64,000 nt of DNA from Goekera deserti (GTDB lineage Bacteria > Actinomycetota > Actinomycetes > Mycobacteriales > Geodermatophilaceae): NCBI RefSeq assembly GCF_010685995.1, contig NZ_JAAGWK010000010.1, positions 355,717-419,716 of the forward strand. The letters are read 5' to 3'. Numbering within the stretch: the first letter of the stretch is position 1; every line of letters begins with the position of its first letter. Position numbers and translations under genes: made by a program. This document shows positions 56,361 through 64,000 of the stretch, in pieces. The notes beneath the pieces were generated by a model. The model was not told the DNA's origin. It was given only the letters and a program-made list of their open reading frames with translations, and searched no databases.

Positions 56361-57815
56361 TCACCTGCCCACGAGGCCCATGCGGTTGATCACGGTGTCG
56401 AGCATCTCGTCGATCGCCGTGACCAGCCGACCGGCGGCCGAGTACGCGTGCTGGTACTGCAGCATGTTGGTCATCTCCTCGTCGAGGTTCACCCCGGCCA
56501 CGGACTCCCGTGCACTGTCCACCTGGCCGACGATCACGTTCTGGATGGTCACGTTGCTGGCGGCCACCGACGACTGGACACCGAGGCTCACGATCAACGA
56601 CCGGTAGGTGGCGTCCGGGCCGGACGGCAGCTGCCCGAGCTTGGTGAGCGCGTCCGCGATGTGCCCGTCGTTGGAGGCCTTGAGCGGCACGCCCGCCGGG
56701 GCGTACTTGGCCGCGGCGACGCCCCGCGGATCCGTGATGCCCAGCGAGATGCTGCCCGCGGTGAGCGGGCCGCCGGACGAGGCGAACAGGACGTTGCCCG
56801 ACGTGCCGTCCAGGTCGTAGCCGGCGGAGTGCACGGTGTTCACCGTCGTCGCCAGGTCCTGGGCGAAGGTGTCCAGCTGGCCGCGGAAGGTGAGGATGGA
56901 CGTGCCCTGCGCAGCCGCCGGGCCGAGAGCGTCGACCTGGGCTGCGGCCCGGCCGCCGAGGGGGACGGCGGAGCCGCCGGGCACGATGAGCACGCGGGGC
57001 GCGGTGGCCGCCGTGACGGTGTCGGGCGAGGTCGCCCCGTCGACCGCGAGGCGGAACGCCGAGCTCTTGCTGACCAGGACCGAGCCCCCGACGCTGATGG
57101 TCAGCGAGCCGTCGTCGGCCCGGGAGGACGTCGCACCGACGCTCGCCGCCAGCTCCTGCACCAGCACGTCGCGCTTGTCGGCGAGCTCGTTGCTCTCCAT
57201 CCCGGCGTTGGTGGCCGCCAGGATGGCCTTGTTCAGGTCGGCGACCTGCCCGGCCATGGTGTTGGCGTCCGCGACGAGTGTCTGCAGGTTGGCTCGCGTC
57301 TCACCCCACTGACGGTCCAGCGAGCTGCGCGTGGTCTGCAGGCCCCCGACCAGCGTCTTGGCGCTCTCGAGCAGAGCAGTGCGGGCGCCGATGTTCTCGG
57401 GGTGGTTGCTGACGTTGCCGAAGGCCTGCCACACCTTGCTGAGCAGGGCCTGCACCCCCGTGCTGCCCGGTTCGCGGAACGCCGACTCGATCTCGGTGAG
57501 CGAGGCGCTCTGCTCGGTGAGACGGGCCGCGGTGGCCCCCTCGTTCTGGGCCCGGCTCTCCAGGAACGCGTCCCGGATGCGGGTCACCTGGTCGGCGGAG
57601 ACGCCCTGCCCGACGATCGGGCTCTTGGCGAAGATCGCCGGGACGACGCTGCCGCCGATCGACTGCAGCTCGGCTCGCTGCCGGGAGTAGCCGACGGTGT
57701 TGACGTTGGCGATGTTCTGGCCGGTGACGTCCAGACCGCGCTGCTGGGCGTGCAGTGCGGTCAGAGCGCGGGAGAGGCCGCCGAAGCTGCCACCGTTGCT
57801 GCCCACGTAGCTCAC
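56361..57815 (-). CDS. flgK: Flagellar hook-associated protein 1
   Basis: A 484-residue hook-filament adaptor. The N-terminus has the rod/hook signature LSRALTALHAQQRGLDVTGQ, then NIANVNTVGYSRQ; the C-terminus has VAGVNLDEEMTNMLQYQHAY. The central domains are shorter than in enterobacteria. The gene overlaps flgN by four bases, so the chaperone and its client are made together. Confidence 0.96.
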   Translation of the reverse strand: MSYVGSNGGSFGGLSRALTALHAQQRGLDVTGQNIANVNTVGYSRQRAELQSIGGSVVPAIFAKSPIVGQGVSADQVTRIRDAFLESRAQNEGATAARLTEQSASLTEIESAFREPGSTGVQALLSKVWQAFGNVSNHPENIGARTALLESAKTLVGGLQTTRSSLDRQWGETRANLQTLVADANTMAGQVADLNKAILAATNAGMESNELADKRDVLVQELAASVGATSSRADDGSLTISVGGSVLVSKSSAFRLAVDGATSPDTVTAATAPRVLIVPGGSAVPLGGRAAAQVDALGPAAAQGTSILTFRGQLDTFAQDLATTVNTVHSAGYDLDGTSGNVLFASSGGPLTAGSISLGITDPRGVAAAKYAPAGVPLKASNDGHIADALTKLGQLPSGPDATYRSLIVSLGVQSSVAASNVTIQNVIVGQVDSARESVAGVNLDEEMTNMLQYQHAYSAAGRLVTAIDEMLDTVINRMGLVGR

Positions 57816-58297
57816 AGCGCACCGTCCAGGGTGACGGCCCGGTTCCCGGCGCCGGCCTGGCGGCCCTTGGCCGAGTAGGTGCCGGCGCTGGGCGTGCGCA
57901 CCGACAGCAGTGCCGAGTCGATGGCGGCCAGGCCGCCCTCGATCAGCTCACGGTTGACGTCGGACAGCCCGCGCAGCTCGGAGACGAGCACGAGCAGGGA
58001 CTCGTGGTGCTTGGTGTAGAGGTCGTCCCAGGGGGCGGGTGCGGCGGCGGCGAGCTGGCGCAGGCTGGGGTTGGCGGCCAGGCCGAGCCGGCCGGCGATC
58101 TGCTCGGTGGCCGCGGCGCGCTCCACCTCCAGGGTGCGCAGCTGGTCGAGCACGACCTCGATCTCGTGGGCGATCCGCGGGAGCCAGCGGGTCTTGCCGG
58201 TGAGGATCAGGTACTGCTTCTCCTCTGCCTTGAACAGCAGCAGGTCGAGCAGTTCCTGTTCCCGCCACAGCAGCGTGGACAGGTGCTGGTGATCCAC
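57812..58297 (-). CDS. flgN: FlgN-type flagellar export chaperone
   Basis: A 161-residue helical protein: HLSTLLWREQELLDLLLFKA, then ILTGKTRWLPRIAHEIEVVL, matches the FlgN domain that protects FlgK and FlgL before export. It is the first gene of the flgN-flgK-flgL operon. GGAAGG precedes the GTG at 58297. A FliA-like promoter (58378-58405, minus strand) lies upstream. Confidence 0.88.
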   Translation of the reverse strand: MDHQHLSTLLWREQELLDLLLFKAEEKQYLILTGKTRWLPRIAHEIEVVLDQLRTLEVERAAATEQIAGRLGLAANPSLRQLAAAAPAPWDDLYTKHHESLLVLVSELRGLSDVNRELIEGGLAAIDSALLSVRTPSAGTYSAKGRQAGAGNRAVTLDGAL

Positions 58298-58377
58298 GGT
58301 GGCCGCCTTCCGTCGTCGTGGGGCGACCGTCACGCAGGTCGGTCGCCCTGGCGCCAGGTGATCTGGCGTCACCGAGG

Positions 58378-58405
58378 TCATCGGCACGGGTGAGCAGCCG
58401 CTCAA
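58378..58405 (-). promoter_or_regulatory. Candidate FliA promoter for flgN-flgK-flgL
   Basis: On the minus strand TTGA (58405-58402), sixteen bases, then GCCGATGA (58385-58378). The -10 element matches the sigma-28 consensus at seven of eight bases; the -35 match is weak. The -35 bases are the same four base pairs used by the opposing fliA promoter. Confidence 0.4.
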
Positions 58406-58429
58406 GTCGAAGGGGCATGTTGCCGACGA
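58402..58429 (+). promoter_or_regulatory. Candidate FliA promoter for fliA
   Basis: TCAA (58402-58405), sixteen bases, then GCCGACGA (58422-58429), about 40 bases before the fliA start. It suggests autoregulation and shares its -35 region with the divergent flgN promoter. Confidence 0.4.
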
Positions 58430-58468
58430 GGGTCCCGTGGTGTCCCTCACCTGCCGAGAAGGTACGAC

Positions 58469-59383
58469 GTGACCCACGCACGCCGGCCGGCGACCTCGCG
58501 CCCCCTGTCCAGCGCGCGTCCCGCCGCGCCTGCCCGACCGCAGGCCGACGTCGACGCCCTCGTGACCGACCACCTCCCGCTCGCCCAGTTCGCGGTGAAC
58601 GCCGTGGCTGCGCGGATCTCCCTGCCCAGCCACGTGAGCCGGGACGACCTGGTCTCCTGCGCGCAGGTGGCCCTGGTCGAGGTGGCCCGCAGGTTCGACC
58701 CCACCGCGGGTGCCTCCTTCTCCACCTACGCCCTGGCCCGCCTGCAGGGCGCCGTGCTCGACGAGCTGCGTTCGGGTGACTGGGCCAGCCGCTCGGTGCG
58801 CGCCGCTGCCCGGCGCACCGACGCCGCCGCCGACGCCCTGGCGATGAACCTGGGCCGGCCGCCCACGAAGGAGGAGCTCGCCACCTCCCTGGGTGTGCCG
58901 CGCAGCGAGCTGGACAGCCTGCAGGTCGACGTGCACCGGGCGGTGATGGTGAGCATCGACGCCGAGCCCGGTGGCGACGGTACGAGCCTGGACCTGCCGT
59001 CCACCGGTGACTCGCCGGAGCGCGCGGTGCTGCGCAGCGAGCGGGCGCGCTACCTGCAGGAGGCCATCCGTTCGCTCCCGGCCCCGCTGGACGAGGTCGT
59101 GGAACGCAACTTCTTCGGCGACGAGTCGCTGACCGACATCGCCGAGGACCTCAAGGTGACCCTCTCCCGGGTGTCCCAGATGCGGGCCCGCGCGCTCACC
59201 CTGCTGCACGCCGCCATGAGCGAGGTGTGGGAGGGCCGGCCGGTCACCGCCGACGGCGGGGTGCGGGCGCGCAACCAGCAGCGGGCCTACGTGGACCGGG
59301 TCGCCGGCCGCGGGGCACTCCCCCGCTCCCGGCCCGTCGCCAGCCCGTGGATGCCGGCCAGCCAGAGCGCGCAGCCGGCTTGA
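58469..59383 (+). CDS. fliA: FliA/WhiG-type RNA polymerase sigma factor
   Basis: A 304-residue sigma-28 family factor. Region 2 is visible in LVSCAQVALVEVARRFDPTA, then FSTYALARLQGAVLDELRS. Region 3 is in DALAMNLGRPPTKEELATSL, and region 4 in FFGDESLTDIAEDLKVTLSR followed by VSQMRARAL. It should direct polymerase to late flagellar genes. The last ~50 residues after region 4 are a proline/arginine-rich tail. GAGAAGG precedes the GTG. No FlgM anti-sigma gene is seen nearby. Confidence 0.93.
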   Translation: MTHARRPATSRPLSSARPAAPARPQADVDALVTDHLPLAQFAVNAVAARISLPSHVSRDDLVSCAQVALVEVARRFDPTAGASFSTYALARLQGAVLDELRSGDWASRSVRAAARRTDAAADALAMNLGRPPTKEELATSLGVPRSELDSLQVDVHRAVMVSIDAEPGGDGTSLDLPSTGDSPERAVLRSERARYLQEAIRSLPAPLDEVVERNFFGDESLTDIAEDLKVTLSRVSQMRARALTLLHAAMSEVWEGRPVTADGGVRARNQQRAYVDRVAGRGALPRSRPVASPWMPASQSAQPA

Positions 59384-59414
59384 TTGACACGGTGGCGCGC
59401 CTGACGTCACCGAG

Positions 59415-60689
59415 TCACTGCACGCCGCGCACTACCCAGCGACCGCTCGCCCAGCGAGCCCTCGCGATACGCGGGTAGACGTAGAACGGCAGTCGGTACG
59501 TGCAACTCTTGTCGTGCTGGGTCGCCGCCCGGAGCCGCCTGGGCAGCGACGTGTACTCCGGTCTGGTGTCTTGACTGTTGTTGCAGAGCAGAACCGGGGT
59601 GCTGGGTCGCCGGGCGAGCCGCACTCTCCAGATCAGGTTGTGCGCCTTGTCCCTCGAGCCGTGATGCGGCGCGCTCATGATGCCGACCTTGTCCCATGGG
59701 GTCCTGCTCGTGGGTGCCCGACTGCGAAGGCCGCAGTTGTAGCCACCGGAGTCACTCCAGCAGAGGAATCCGTTAGCACCTGACAGGTCGGGCCAGACGA
59801 ACGTGACCAGCGCCCGGCGGTTTTGCGCGGACAAGAAGACCGCGTGCGTCAGCACGGCGAGCGGGTCGACGATACACGCCCGGGGCGGAATGACCTCTTG
59901 CGCGTTGACCAACGTAACCGCTTGTGGGATACCTTCAGTCAACCAAGGGTCAGGCGTCTGGGCGTACGTGTCGACAGTGAAGAAGCGCAGCTCAGAAGTT
60001 CGAGCTGCCGCGGTCATCGTGGCCCTGATGATGTCGGCCCTCCTCATGACACGCCGAGCTACCTCCTGTGGTGTACCTGTGAACTGTCGGCCACCCGACC
60101 GCCCGGTTCGAGTGCGGTGCTCTACGACAGCCACAGCGATCTTGTCTTCCGCATCGTCGGGCAGGTCGTCCTCGATCGATGTCAGCCACGCGGCGATGGC
60201 GTCGTGATGCTCGATATGGCCATCCGGAGAACAGAAGCCGCGCTCAAGACCAGGCAGCCGCGGATGGTCTCTGGTCACCACGGAGGTCGTCTTCTTCGGA
60301 CTGTGCCTGGCCACGCGCTCGATGTCCTCGGCGGTCACCGCGATAGGACCTTCAGGACATGCTGGTGAGCCGGTGGAAGCGCCCCACGCAGCGACCACAT
60401 ACCACCAGTCGGCCGGCACCCACACCTGCCGGTTGCGATCAACACCCAGCGTCCTGAGCACGTTCGGCGCGTCACCGATGTGATCGTCGTCGTCGTGGGT
60501 GAGCACGATGACGTCAACGCCCGGCGCGACCGCACGAGCACCGATGCCGTCGTCCTTGTTGCCGAGGTCGATGACGACGCGACCGACAGCACGGGAACTT
60601 CCGCGGTCGACGCCCGACCATGCGCCCTCAATCCGGAAGCACTCACCGGACCAAGTCCTCAGGGTCCTGCCGTAAGCGTTGATCTTCAC
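59415..60689 (-). CDS. Metallo-beta-lactamase-fold protein (ComEC C-terminal-like), accessory island
   Basis: A 424-residue protein. Near residue 65 the metal motif VLTHDDDDHIGDA fits the HxDxDH form found in ComEC-type beta-lactamase domains; a second ligand region is MSAPHHGSRDKAH. Between them is an insertion of about 200 residues. Soluble proteins of this type are usually nucleases or hydrolases. The start at 60689 (VKINAYGRTL) is chosen because it precedes the first predicted strand; longer readings run into the divergent intergenic region. Base composition looks lower in G+C than in neighbours, which suggests acquisition by transfer. Divergent from a GIY-YIG-like gene. Confidence 0.75.
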   Translation of the reverse strand: MKINAYGRTLRTWSGECFRIEGAWSGVDRGSSRAVGRVVIDLGNKDDGIGARAVAPGVDVIVLTHDDDDHIGDAPNVLRTLGVDRNRQVWVPADWWYVVAAWGASTGSPACPEGPIAVTAEDIERVARHSPKKTTSVVTRDHPRLPGLERGFCSPDGHIEHHDAIAAWLTSIEDDLPDDAEDKIAVAVVEHRTRTGRSGGRQFTGTPQEVARRVMRRADIIRATMTAAARTSELRFFTVDTYAQTPDPWLTEGIPQAVTLVNAQEVIPPRACIVDPLAVLTHAVFLSAQNRRALVTFVWPDLSGANGFLCWSDSGGYNCGLRSRAPTSRTPWDKVGIMSAPHHGSRDKAHNLIWRVRLARRPSTPVLLCNNSQDTRPEYTSLPRRLRAATQHDKSCTYRLPFYVYPRIARARWASGRWVVRGVQ

Positions 60690-61120
60690 CGTGCCGCGCA
60701 GTCGCGTGATGTCATGCGTGGCACGTCGGCGGCGAAGGAGGTTCGCTGAAGCTCTCGCTCTACGCGCGATCGACCAGCTCATCCGCCGTGGGGAGGAAGA
60801 CCCCGGACCTGCGTCAAGCGCCGGGTTTGACGGCTCTACGAGACTTGCCATCAAACCCGGGGCGAGACACTCAACCACGACCGTCATTCGGGACGCTATG
60901 CGCGCGTGGCTCGCGTCTGCCTGACGACTCGACGGTCGAACACCGTCGCCTTCGGACGCAGCATGGGACAGGCTCCGCTGCGCTCTGTGAGCGTCAGCTC
61001 CACGATTCACTTGGTCAAGTGGTCGCTGGAACACGAACGTGTGGAGACGGCGTCGATGCTCTGCTCGTGCAGGAGCCTCGGGTCGATGTCGCTGATGTCA
61101 ACTCAGCGATGGAGGAACCC
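60690..61120. other. Divergent intergenic region of the accessory island
   Basis: About 430 bases without a convincing gene. It contains a 10-bp inverted repeat CCGGGTTTGA/TCAAACCCGG (60821-60830 and 60851-60860, 20-base loop), the short palindrome CACTTGGTCAAGTG (61009-61022), and the GGAGGA ribosome-binding site of the GIY-YIG gene at 61111-61116. These dyads may be regulatory or remnants of a mobile-element end. Confidence 0.5.
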
Positions 61121-62107
61121 GTGGCGCACGACCTGAGCAAGCACTTCGTCTACCTGTACCGCGACCCGATCGACAATCGGATCCGGTACGTGGGGCTGGC
61201 GACATTGCAGGCGAGGGCGAAGTACCAGCGCCCCGAGGCACATCGGCGCTGCCAGCCGGAGAAGTGCAACGTCCGGCGCTGGCTGGATGACCTGGCAGAG
61301 CTCGGGCGGACGCCGAACATCGAGGTCATCAACTGCGACTCCGAGGCGCAGGCAAAGGCCATCGAAGCCGCGCTCATTTCCGCCCTCTGGGTGCCGCAGG
61401 ACGCACCGGCCGAGGCTCGGCTGCTTAACAAAATCAAGGGCTGTGGCTCGCGGTTCCGCCCGTTGGGGCTCCCCCTCGCGCTGGAAGACAGGGCCCACAG
61501 GAGCCCGGTGAGCCGAGCAGCGCTCGGCGGTCTGGGTCCCGCCCTTGTGGTGAACATCTCGAGCAAGTCGTTCCACGAGGTAGATCAGGCGTCAGACAAG
61601 ACATTCAAGACATTGGAGCGGCCGGGCGCCGTGCTGGCTTCCCGGACCGACGAGAAGCTCGTCCTGGAGCGCTACACCGGCTGGTGGATGATCGGCACCC
61701 AGCTGGAGCGCTGGCGTGACGGGGACGAGGAGCCCCCTCGGCTGCTCGTCGCGGTCACCGGACACACGGAACGTAAGTGGATCTGGGCCGCCTCGCGCAT
61801 CGACATCCCGAAGCTGCTGACGACCGAACCTGAGGACGGCGGCTACTACCGCATCCCCGTCCTCCTGCGCACGAGCGCGGTGGTCGATCCGCTGACGGGG
61901 ATGCCATCGGTCACCATCGCTCCCACGCTGGACGCTCGCGAGCTGCGAGGCAGGCGCGTCGTGCCCCGGGACTTCGGGCCTCGTGTCACCGGACGCGGTA
62001 GGGCCTTCGGCTCCTACACGAGCCAGTTCTTCGACTATGTCCCGGCGTCCGGTTGCAAGCCGGTCGACGAGCCAGCACCCACACCACTCGAACTCCAGCC
62101 GGCCTGA
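61121..62107 (+). CDS. GIY-YIG-like nuclease domain protein, accessory island
   Basis: A 328-residue protein. The N-terminal ~110 residues resemble a GIY-YIG nuclease of the LEM3-like type: FVYLYRDPIDNRIRYVGLAT supplies the two short aromatic strands, and an acidic helix follows (EAQAKAIEAALISALWVP). The C-terminal ~200 residues have no recognised domain (LVLERYTGWWMIGTQLERW, KWIWAASRIDIPKLL). The GTG at 61121 is preceded by GGAGGA and preferred over the ATG at 61109. It is divergent from the beta-lactamase-fold gene. A DNA- or RNA-cutting role, perhaps in defence, is inferred. Confidence 0.7.
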   Translation: MAHDLSKHFVYLYRDPIDNRIRYVGLATLQARAKYQRPEAHRRCQPEKCNVRRWLDDLAELGRTPNIEVINCDSEAQAKAIEAALISALWVPQDAPAEARLLNKIKGCGSRFRPLGLPLALEDRAHRSPVSRAALGGLGPALVVNISSKSFHEVDQASDKTFKTLERPGAVLASRTDEKLVLERYTGWWMIGTQLERWRDGDEEPPRLLVAVTGHTERKWIWAASRIDIPKLLTTEPEDGGYYRIPVLLRTSAVVDPLTGMPSVTIAPTLDARELRGRRVVPRDFGPRVTGRGRAFGSYTSQFFDYVPASGCKPVDEPAPTPLELQPA

Positions 62108-62161
62108 CGCCGGGACGATTCGCTGCCTCTCCGCATCGTGGGACGGGGGCGCGCCTTCCTC

Positions 62162-63235
62162 TCAGGCGCCGATCCGCATGGCCCGCGCGCGGTTGTCCCG
62201 GGCCCGGTCCCACGCGTCGACCCACCACTGGGCCACGTGCTCGGTCAGCAGGTTCTCCATCACCACCTGACGGTTCTGCTCGGCCACCTCGCGCCGGTGC
62301 GCCGGGTCGTCGACCGCCGTGGTCAGGTGCCGGGCCCACTCGCGGGGGGCGCGGGCACGGCGGCCGATCCCCAGCAGGTCGTACTCCGGGTGCGGCGAGT
62401 GCACCAGGTACACGCCGCGGGCCGCGTACTCGACCACCTTCAGCCAGCTCTTCGCGTTGTTGAACCGGTCGGAGCGCAGCGGGACGATGCCGACGTCGAA
62501 GCTGGTGCCGAGCAGCGTCGTGTACTCCTCGACGGACGTCACCCAGGGCAGCCCCGCCGGCTCCTCCCGGAGACCCAGCGACGCCTGGGCGGTCTCGGCC
62601 TGGCCGAGGATGGAGAAGCGGCTGCGCCCGGCGGTGCGGTCGAGGGCCTGCTGCAGCCCCGACCCCACGATCCGCAGGTCGTAGGGCCGGGACGGCGCCG
62701 ACCCGGTCCAGCCGATGACGACGGTCTCCGGCTCCCGCTCGTAGGCGGGGGGCAGCTCGGCGAAGCGGCGCGGGATCGTGTTGGGGATGACCATGCCGCG
62801 GCCGTGCGGCGCGTACTCCTTGAGCAGGGTCGGCGTGGTCACGGTGACCAGGTCGGCCTCCCGGGCGCAGGCCAGCGCACGGCGGGCCATGCCACCACGG
62901 GTCATGTTCCGGTGGGCGGGCGAGTCGACGGGCACGGCGGACAGCAGGTCGTCCATCTCGACGACCACGGCGATGCCCCGCGCCTGCAGCAGCCGCATGC
63001 ACTGCAGCATCCCGTCGGTCATGGGCAGCTGCATCACCACGACGTCGGCCCCGTGGTCCTCGACGTCGACGGTCACCGGCGCGCCGGAGTGCGGGTCGGC
63101 GGCCACCGTGGTCTCCAGGCCTCGCCGGACGGTCGCGGTGACCCCGAGGTCGGCCTCGTTCACCGCGCGCGCGGGCTCGGTGATCCGGTAGTGGTCCTGG
63201 GCGGGGAACGCCGTGGTCGAGAGCAGGACGTGCAT
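62162..63235 (-). CDS. GT-B glycosyltransferase next to flagellin
   Basis: A 357-residue enzyme. The Rossmann-type halves show GADVVVMQLPMTDGMLQCMR, AVVVEMDDLLSAVPVDSPAH, VVIGWTGSAPSRPYDLRIVG, DVGIVPLRSDRFNNAKSWLK and a following VVEYAARGVYLV nucleotide-sugar site. It resembles family 1/4 glycosyltransferases. Divergent from the main flagellin gene, it may glycosylate flagellin, as is common in Gram-positive motile species; this is inferred from position. GAGGAC precedes the ATG. Confidence 0.8.
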   Translation of the reverse strand: MHVLLSTTAFPAQDHYRITEPARAVNEADLGVTATVRRGLETTVAADPHSGAPVTVDVEDHGADVVVMQLPMTDGMLQCMRLLQARGIAVVVEMDDLLSAVPVDSPAHRNMTRGGMARRALACAREADLVTVTTPTLLKEYAPHGRGMVIPNTIPRRFAELPPAYEREPETVVIGWTGSAPSRPYDLRIVGSGLQQALDRTAGRSRFSILGQAETAQASLGLREEPAGLPWVTSVEEYTTLLGTSFDVGIVPLRSDRFNNAKSWLKVVEYAARGVYLVHSPHPEYDLLGIGRRARAPREWARHLTTAVDDPAHRREVAEQNRQVVMENLLTEHVAQWWVDAWDRARDNRARAMRIGA

Positions 63236-63410
63236 GGGAGGTCCTCACGAACTGTGCTGGCCCAGCCCGGCGCAGAGGCGCGCGGCTGCGGGTCAGGGCT
63301 CCGGATGGTCGTCCCCCCTGTCATCGGCAGTGCCCGGCCTCACCGGCCCCGCCTGCGGTGCACGTACAGCCGCGCACCCCACCCCTTCGGGGCATAACAC
63401 GAACTGACCC

Positions 63411-63437
63411 TCAAGTGCCGCCGGGACACGCCGTTAC
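63411..63437 (+). promoter_or_regulatory. FliA-type promoter of the main flagellin gene
   Basis: TCAA (63411-63414), exactly 15 bases, then GCCGTTAC (63430-63437). The layout equals the sigma-28 consensus TAAA-N15-GCCGATAA with three substitutions. It predicts a leader of about 60 bases before the ATG at 63507. Confidence 0.65.
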
Positions 63438-63450
63438 CAGGAGTGCAACC

Positions 63451-63472
63451 CCCGCAGCACGGAAGTTGCGGG
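63451..63472 (+). promoter_or_regulatory. Hairpin presenting GGA in the flagellin leader (candidate CsrA site)
   Basis: CCCGCA (63451-63456) pairs with TGCGGG (63467-63472), leaving the ten-base loop GCACGGAAGT with GGA in it. CsrA prefers GGA in hairpin loops. A second GGA pair overlaps the ribosome-binding site GGAGGA (63494-63499), so CsrA could bridge both and block translation. Confidence 0.5.
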
Positions 63473-63506
63473 CTCACCCGAGACAACGTCCACGGAGGAC
63501 ATCACC

Positions 63507-64000
63507 ATGGCACTGAGCGTCAACACCAACATCGCCGCGATGAACGCCTATCGCAACCTGAACAACACCAGCGACGCGATGAGCAAGTCGCTGGAGAAGC
63601 TCTCGTCGGGCTCGCGGATCAACCGCGCCGCCGACGACGCGGCCGGCCTGGCCATCTCGCAGGGCCTGAAGAGCCAGATCGGTGGCCTCAAGGTCGCCGT
63701 CCGCAACACCCAGGACGGCATCTCGGTCGTGCAGACCGCGGAAGGCGCCCTGACCGAGACGCACTCCATCCTGCAGCGCATGCGTGACCTGACGGTGCAG
63801 GCGAGCAACTCGGCCACGCTGAACGCCTCCTCGCTGGGCAACATCCAGACCGAGGTGACCCAGCTCAAGGCCGAGCTGGACCGCATCACGGTCAACACCA
63901 AGTTCAACGGCTCGACCCTGCTGGACGGCTCCTACACCGGCAAGAACTTCCAGGTCGGTGCCAACGCCGGCGAGACCATCTCGATCAGCATCGGTGCCGC
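63507..64000 (+). CDS. Flagellin, N-terminal part (runs off the window end)
   Basis: The first 164 residues of a flagellin. The conserved helices are textbook: ALSVNTNIAAMNAYRNLNNT, LSSGSRINRAADDAAGLAIS and VRNTQDGISVVQTAEGALTE. It is closer to canonical flagellin than the copy at 10.9 kb and has a strong ribosome-binding site and a FliA promoter, so it is probably the main filament protein. The central and C-terminal parts lie outside the window. Confidence 0.96.
   Translation, partial: MALSVNTNIAAMNAYRNLNNTSDAMSKSLEKLSSGSRINRAADDAAGLAISQGLKSQIGGLKVAVRNTQDGISVVQTAEGALTETHSILQRMRDLTVQASNSATLNASSLGNIQTEVTQLKAELDRITVNTKFNGSTLLDGSYTGKNFQVGANAGETISISIGA

Noticed and set aside
60690..61034. N-terminal extension of the beta-lactamase-fold protein by about 115 residues
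   Set aside because: The added residues look non-coding, and the extension would overlap the divergent promoter region; the GTG at 60689 precedes the first domain strand.

Overview
The window is a very GC-rich chromosomal segment of a flagellated, aerobic actinobacterium. GTG starts, 4-bp ATGA/GTGA gene overlaps, and the run DUF6542 - ispH - lipid-droplet-type protein - xseA - xseB - DUF4245 - glpX - fumC (also present in Mycobacterium) all point to Actinobacteria. Flagellin genes together with SPFH, DUF4407, SUKH and DUF1707 genes suggest a Geodermatophilaceae-like relative (Blastococcus, Modestobacter, Geodermatophilus). That family placement is an inference.

Layout. 1-1.6 kb: end of a probable formate/nitrite-family transporter, a flavin reductase and a cytoplasmic molybdopterin oxidoreductase. 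1.8-5.3 kb: succinate dehydrogenase sdhCAB. 5.3-10.5 kb: small unknowns, a DUF4407 protein, a class I glutamine amidotransferase, a conserved 465-aa protein of unknown function and a short SPFH protein. 10.9-15 kb: a first flagellin, several small unknown genes, an LRR lipoprotein and a SUKH protein. 15-16.8 kb: ychF and a vapBC pair. 16.8-22.2 kb: a six-gene chain with two duplicated ABC-2 exporters around a NarL-type two-component system. 22.3-27.3 kb: an exporter operon resembling drrA-drrB-drrC (ATPase, permease, UvrA-like protein) with a divergent TetR regulator and a double operator. 27.3-31.3 kb: two MmcQ/YjbR paralogues, an Ada-AlkA fusion coupled to a methylguanine methyltransferase, and rmuC. 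31.5-41.7 kb: the conserved ispH/xseAB/glpX/fumC block, interrupted by a second toxin-antitoxin pair and a decayed DUF1707 gene. 41.7-47.8 kb: two divergent operons for a modified amino sugar and its transfer. 47.8-49.1 kb: citrate synthase.

49.6-64 kb is a motility and cell-wall region: a two-domain peptidoglycan peptidase, four poorly known genes including a sigma-70-like factor, csrA, flgL, flgK, flgN, a FliA/WhiG-type sigma factor, a glycosyltransferase, and the start of the main flagellin gene. FliA-like promoters (TCAA-N15/16-GCCGNNNN) can be read upstream of the flagellin, fliA and flgN genes. The main flagellin leader holds a hairpin that presents GGA, the kind of site CsrA binds. Between fliA and the glycosyltransferase sits a small accessory island, apparently richer in A+T: a metallo-beta-lactamase-fold protein divergent from a GIY-YIG-like nuclease. 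It is the best candidate here for an undescribed system.

Recurring features: (i) at least seven genes have a TANNNT -10 box exactly 6 nt before the start codon, implying leaderless transcripts; (ii) three stop codons are closely followed by short tandem hexamer arrays; (iii) two convergent gene junctions carry 23-bp and 42-bp tandem repeats.
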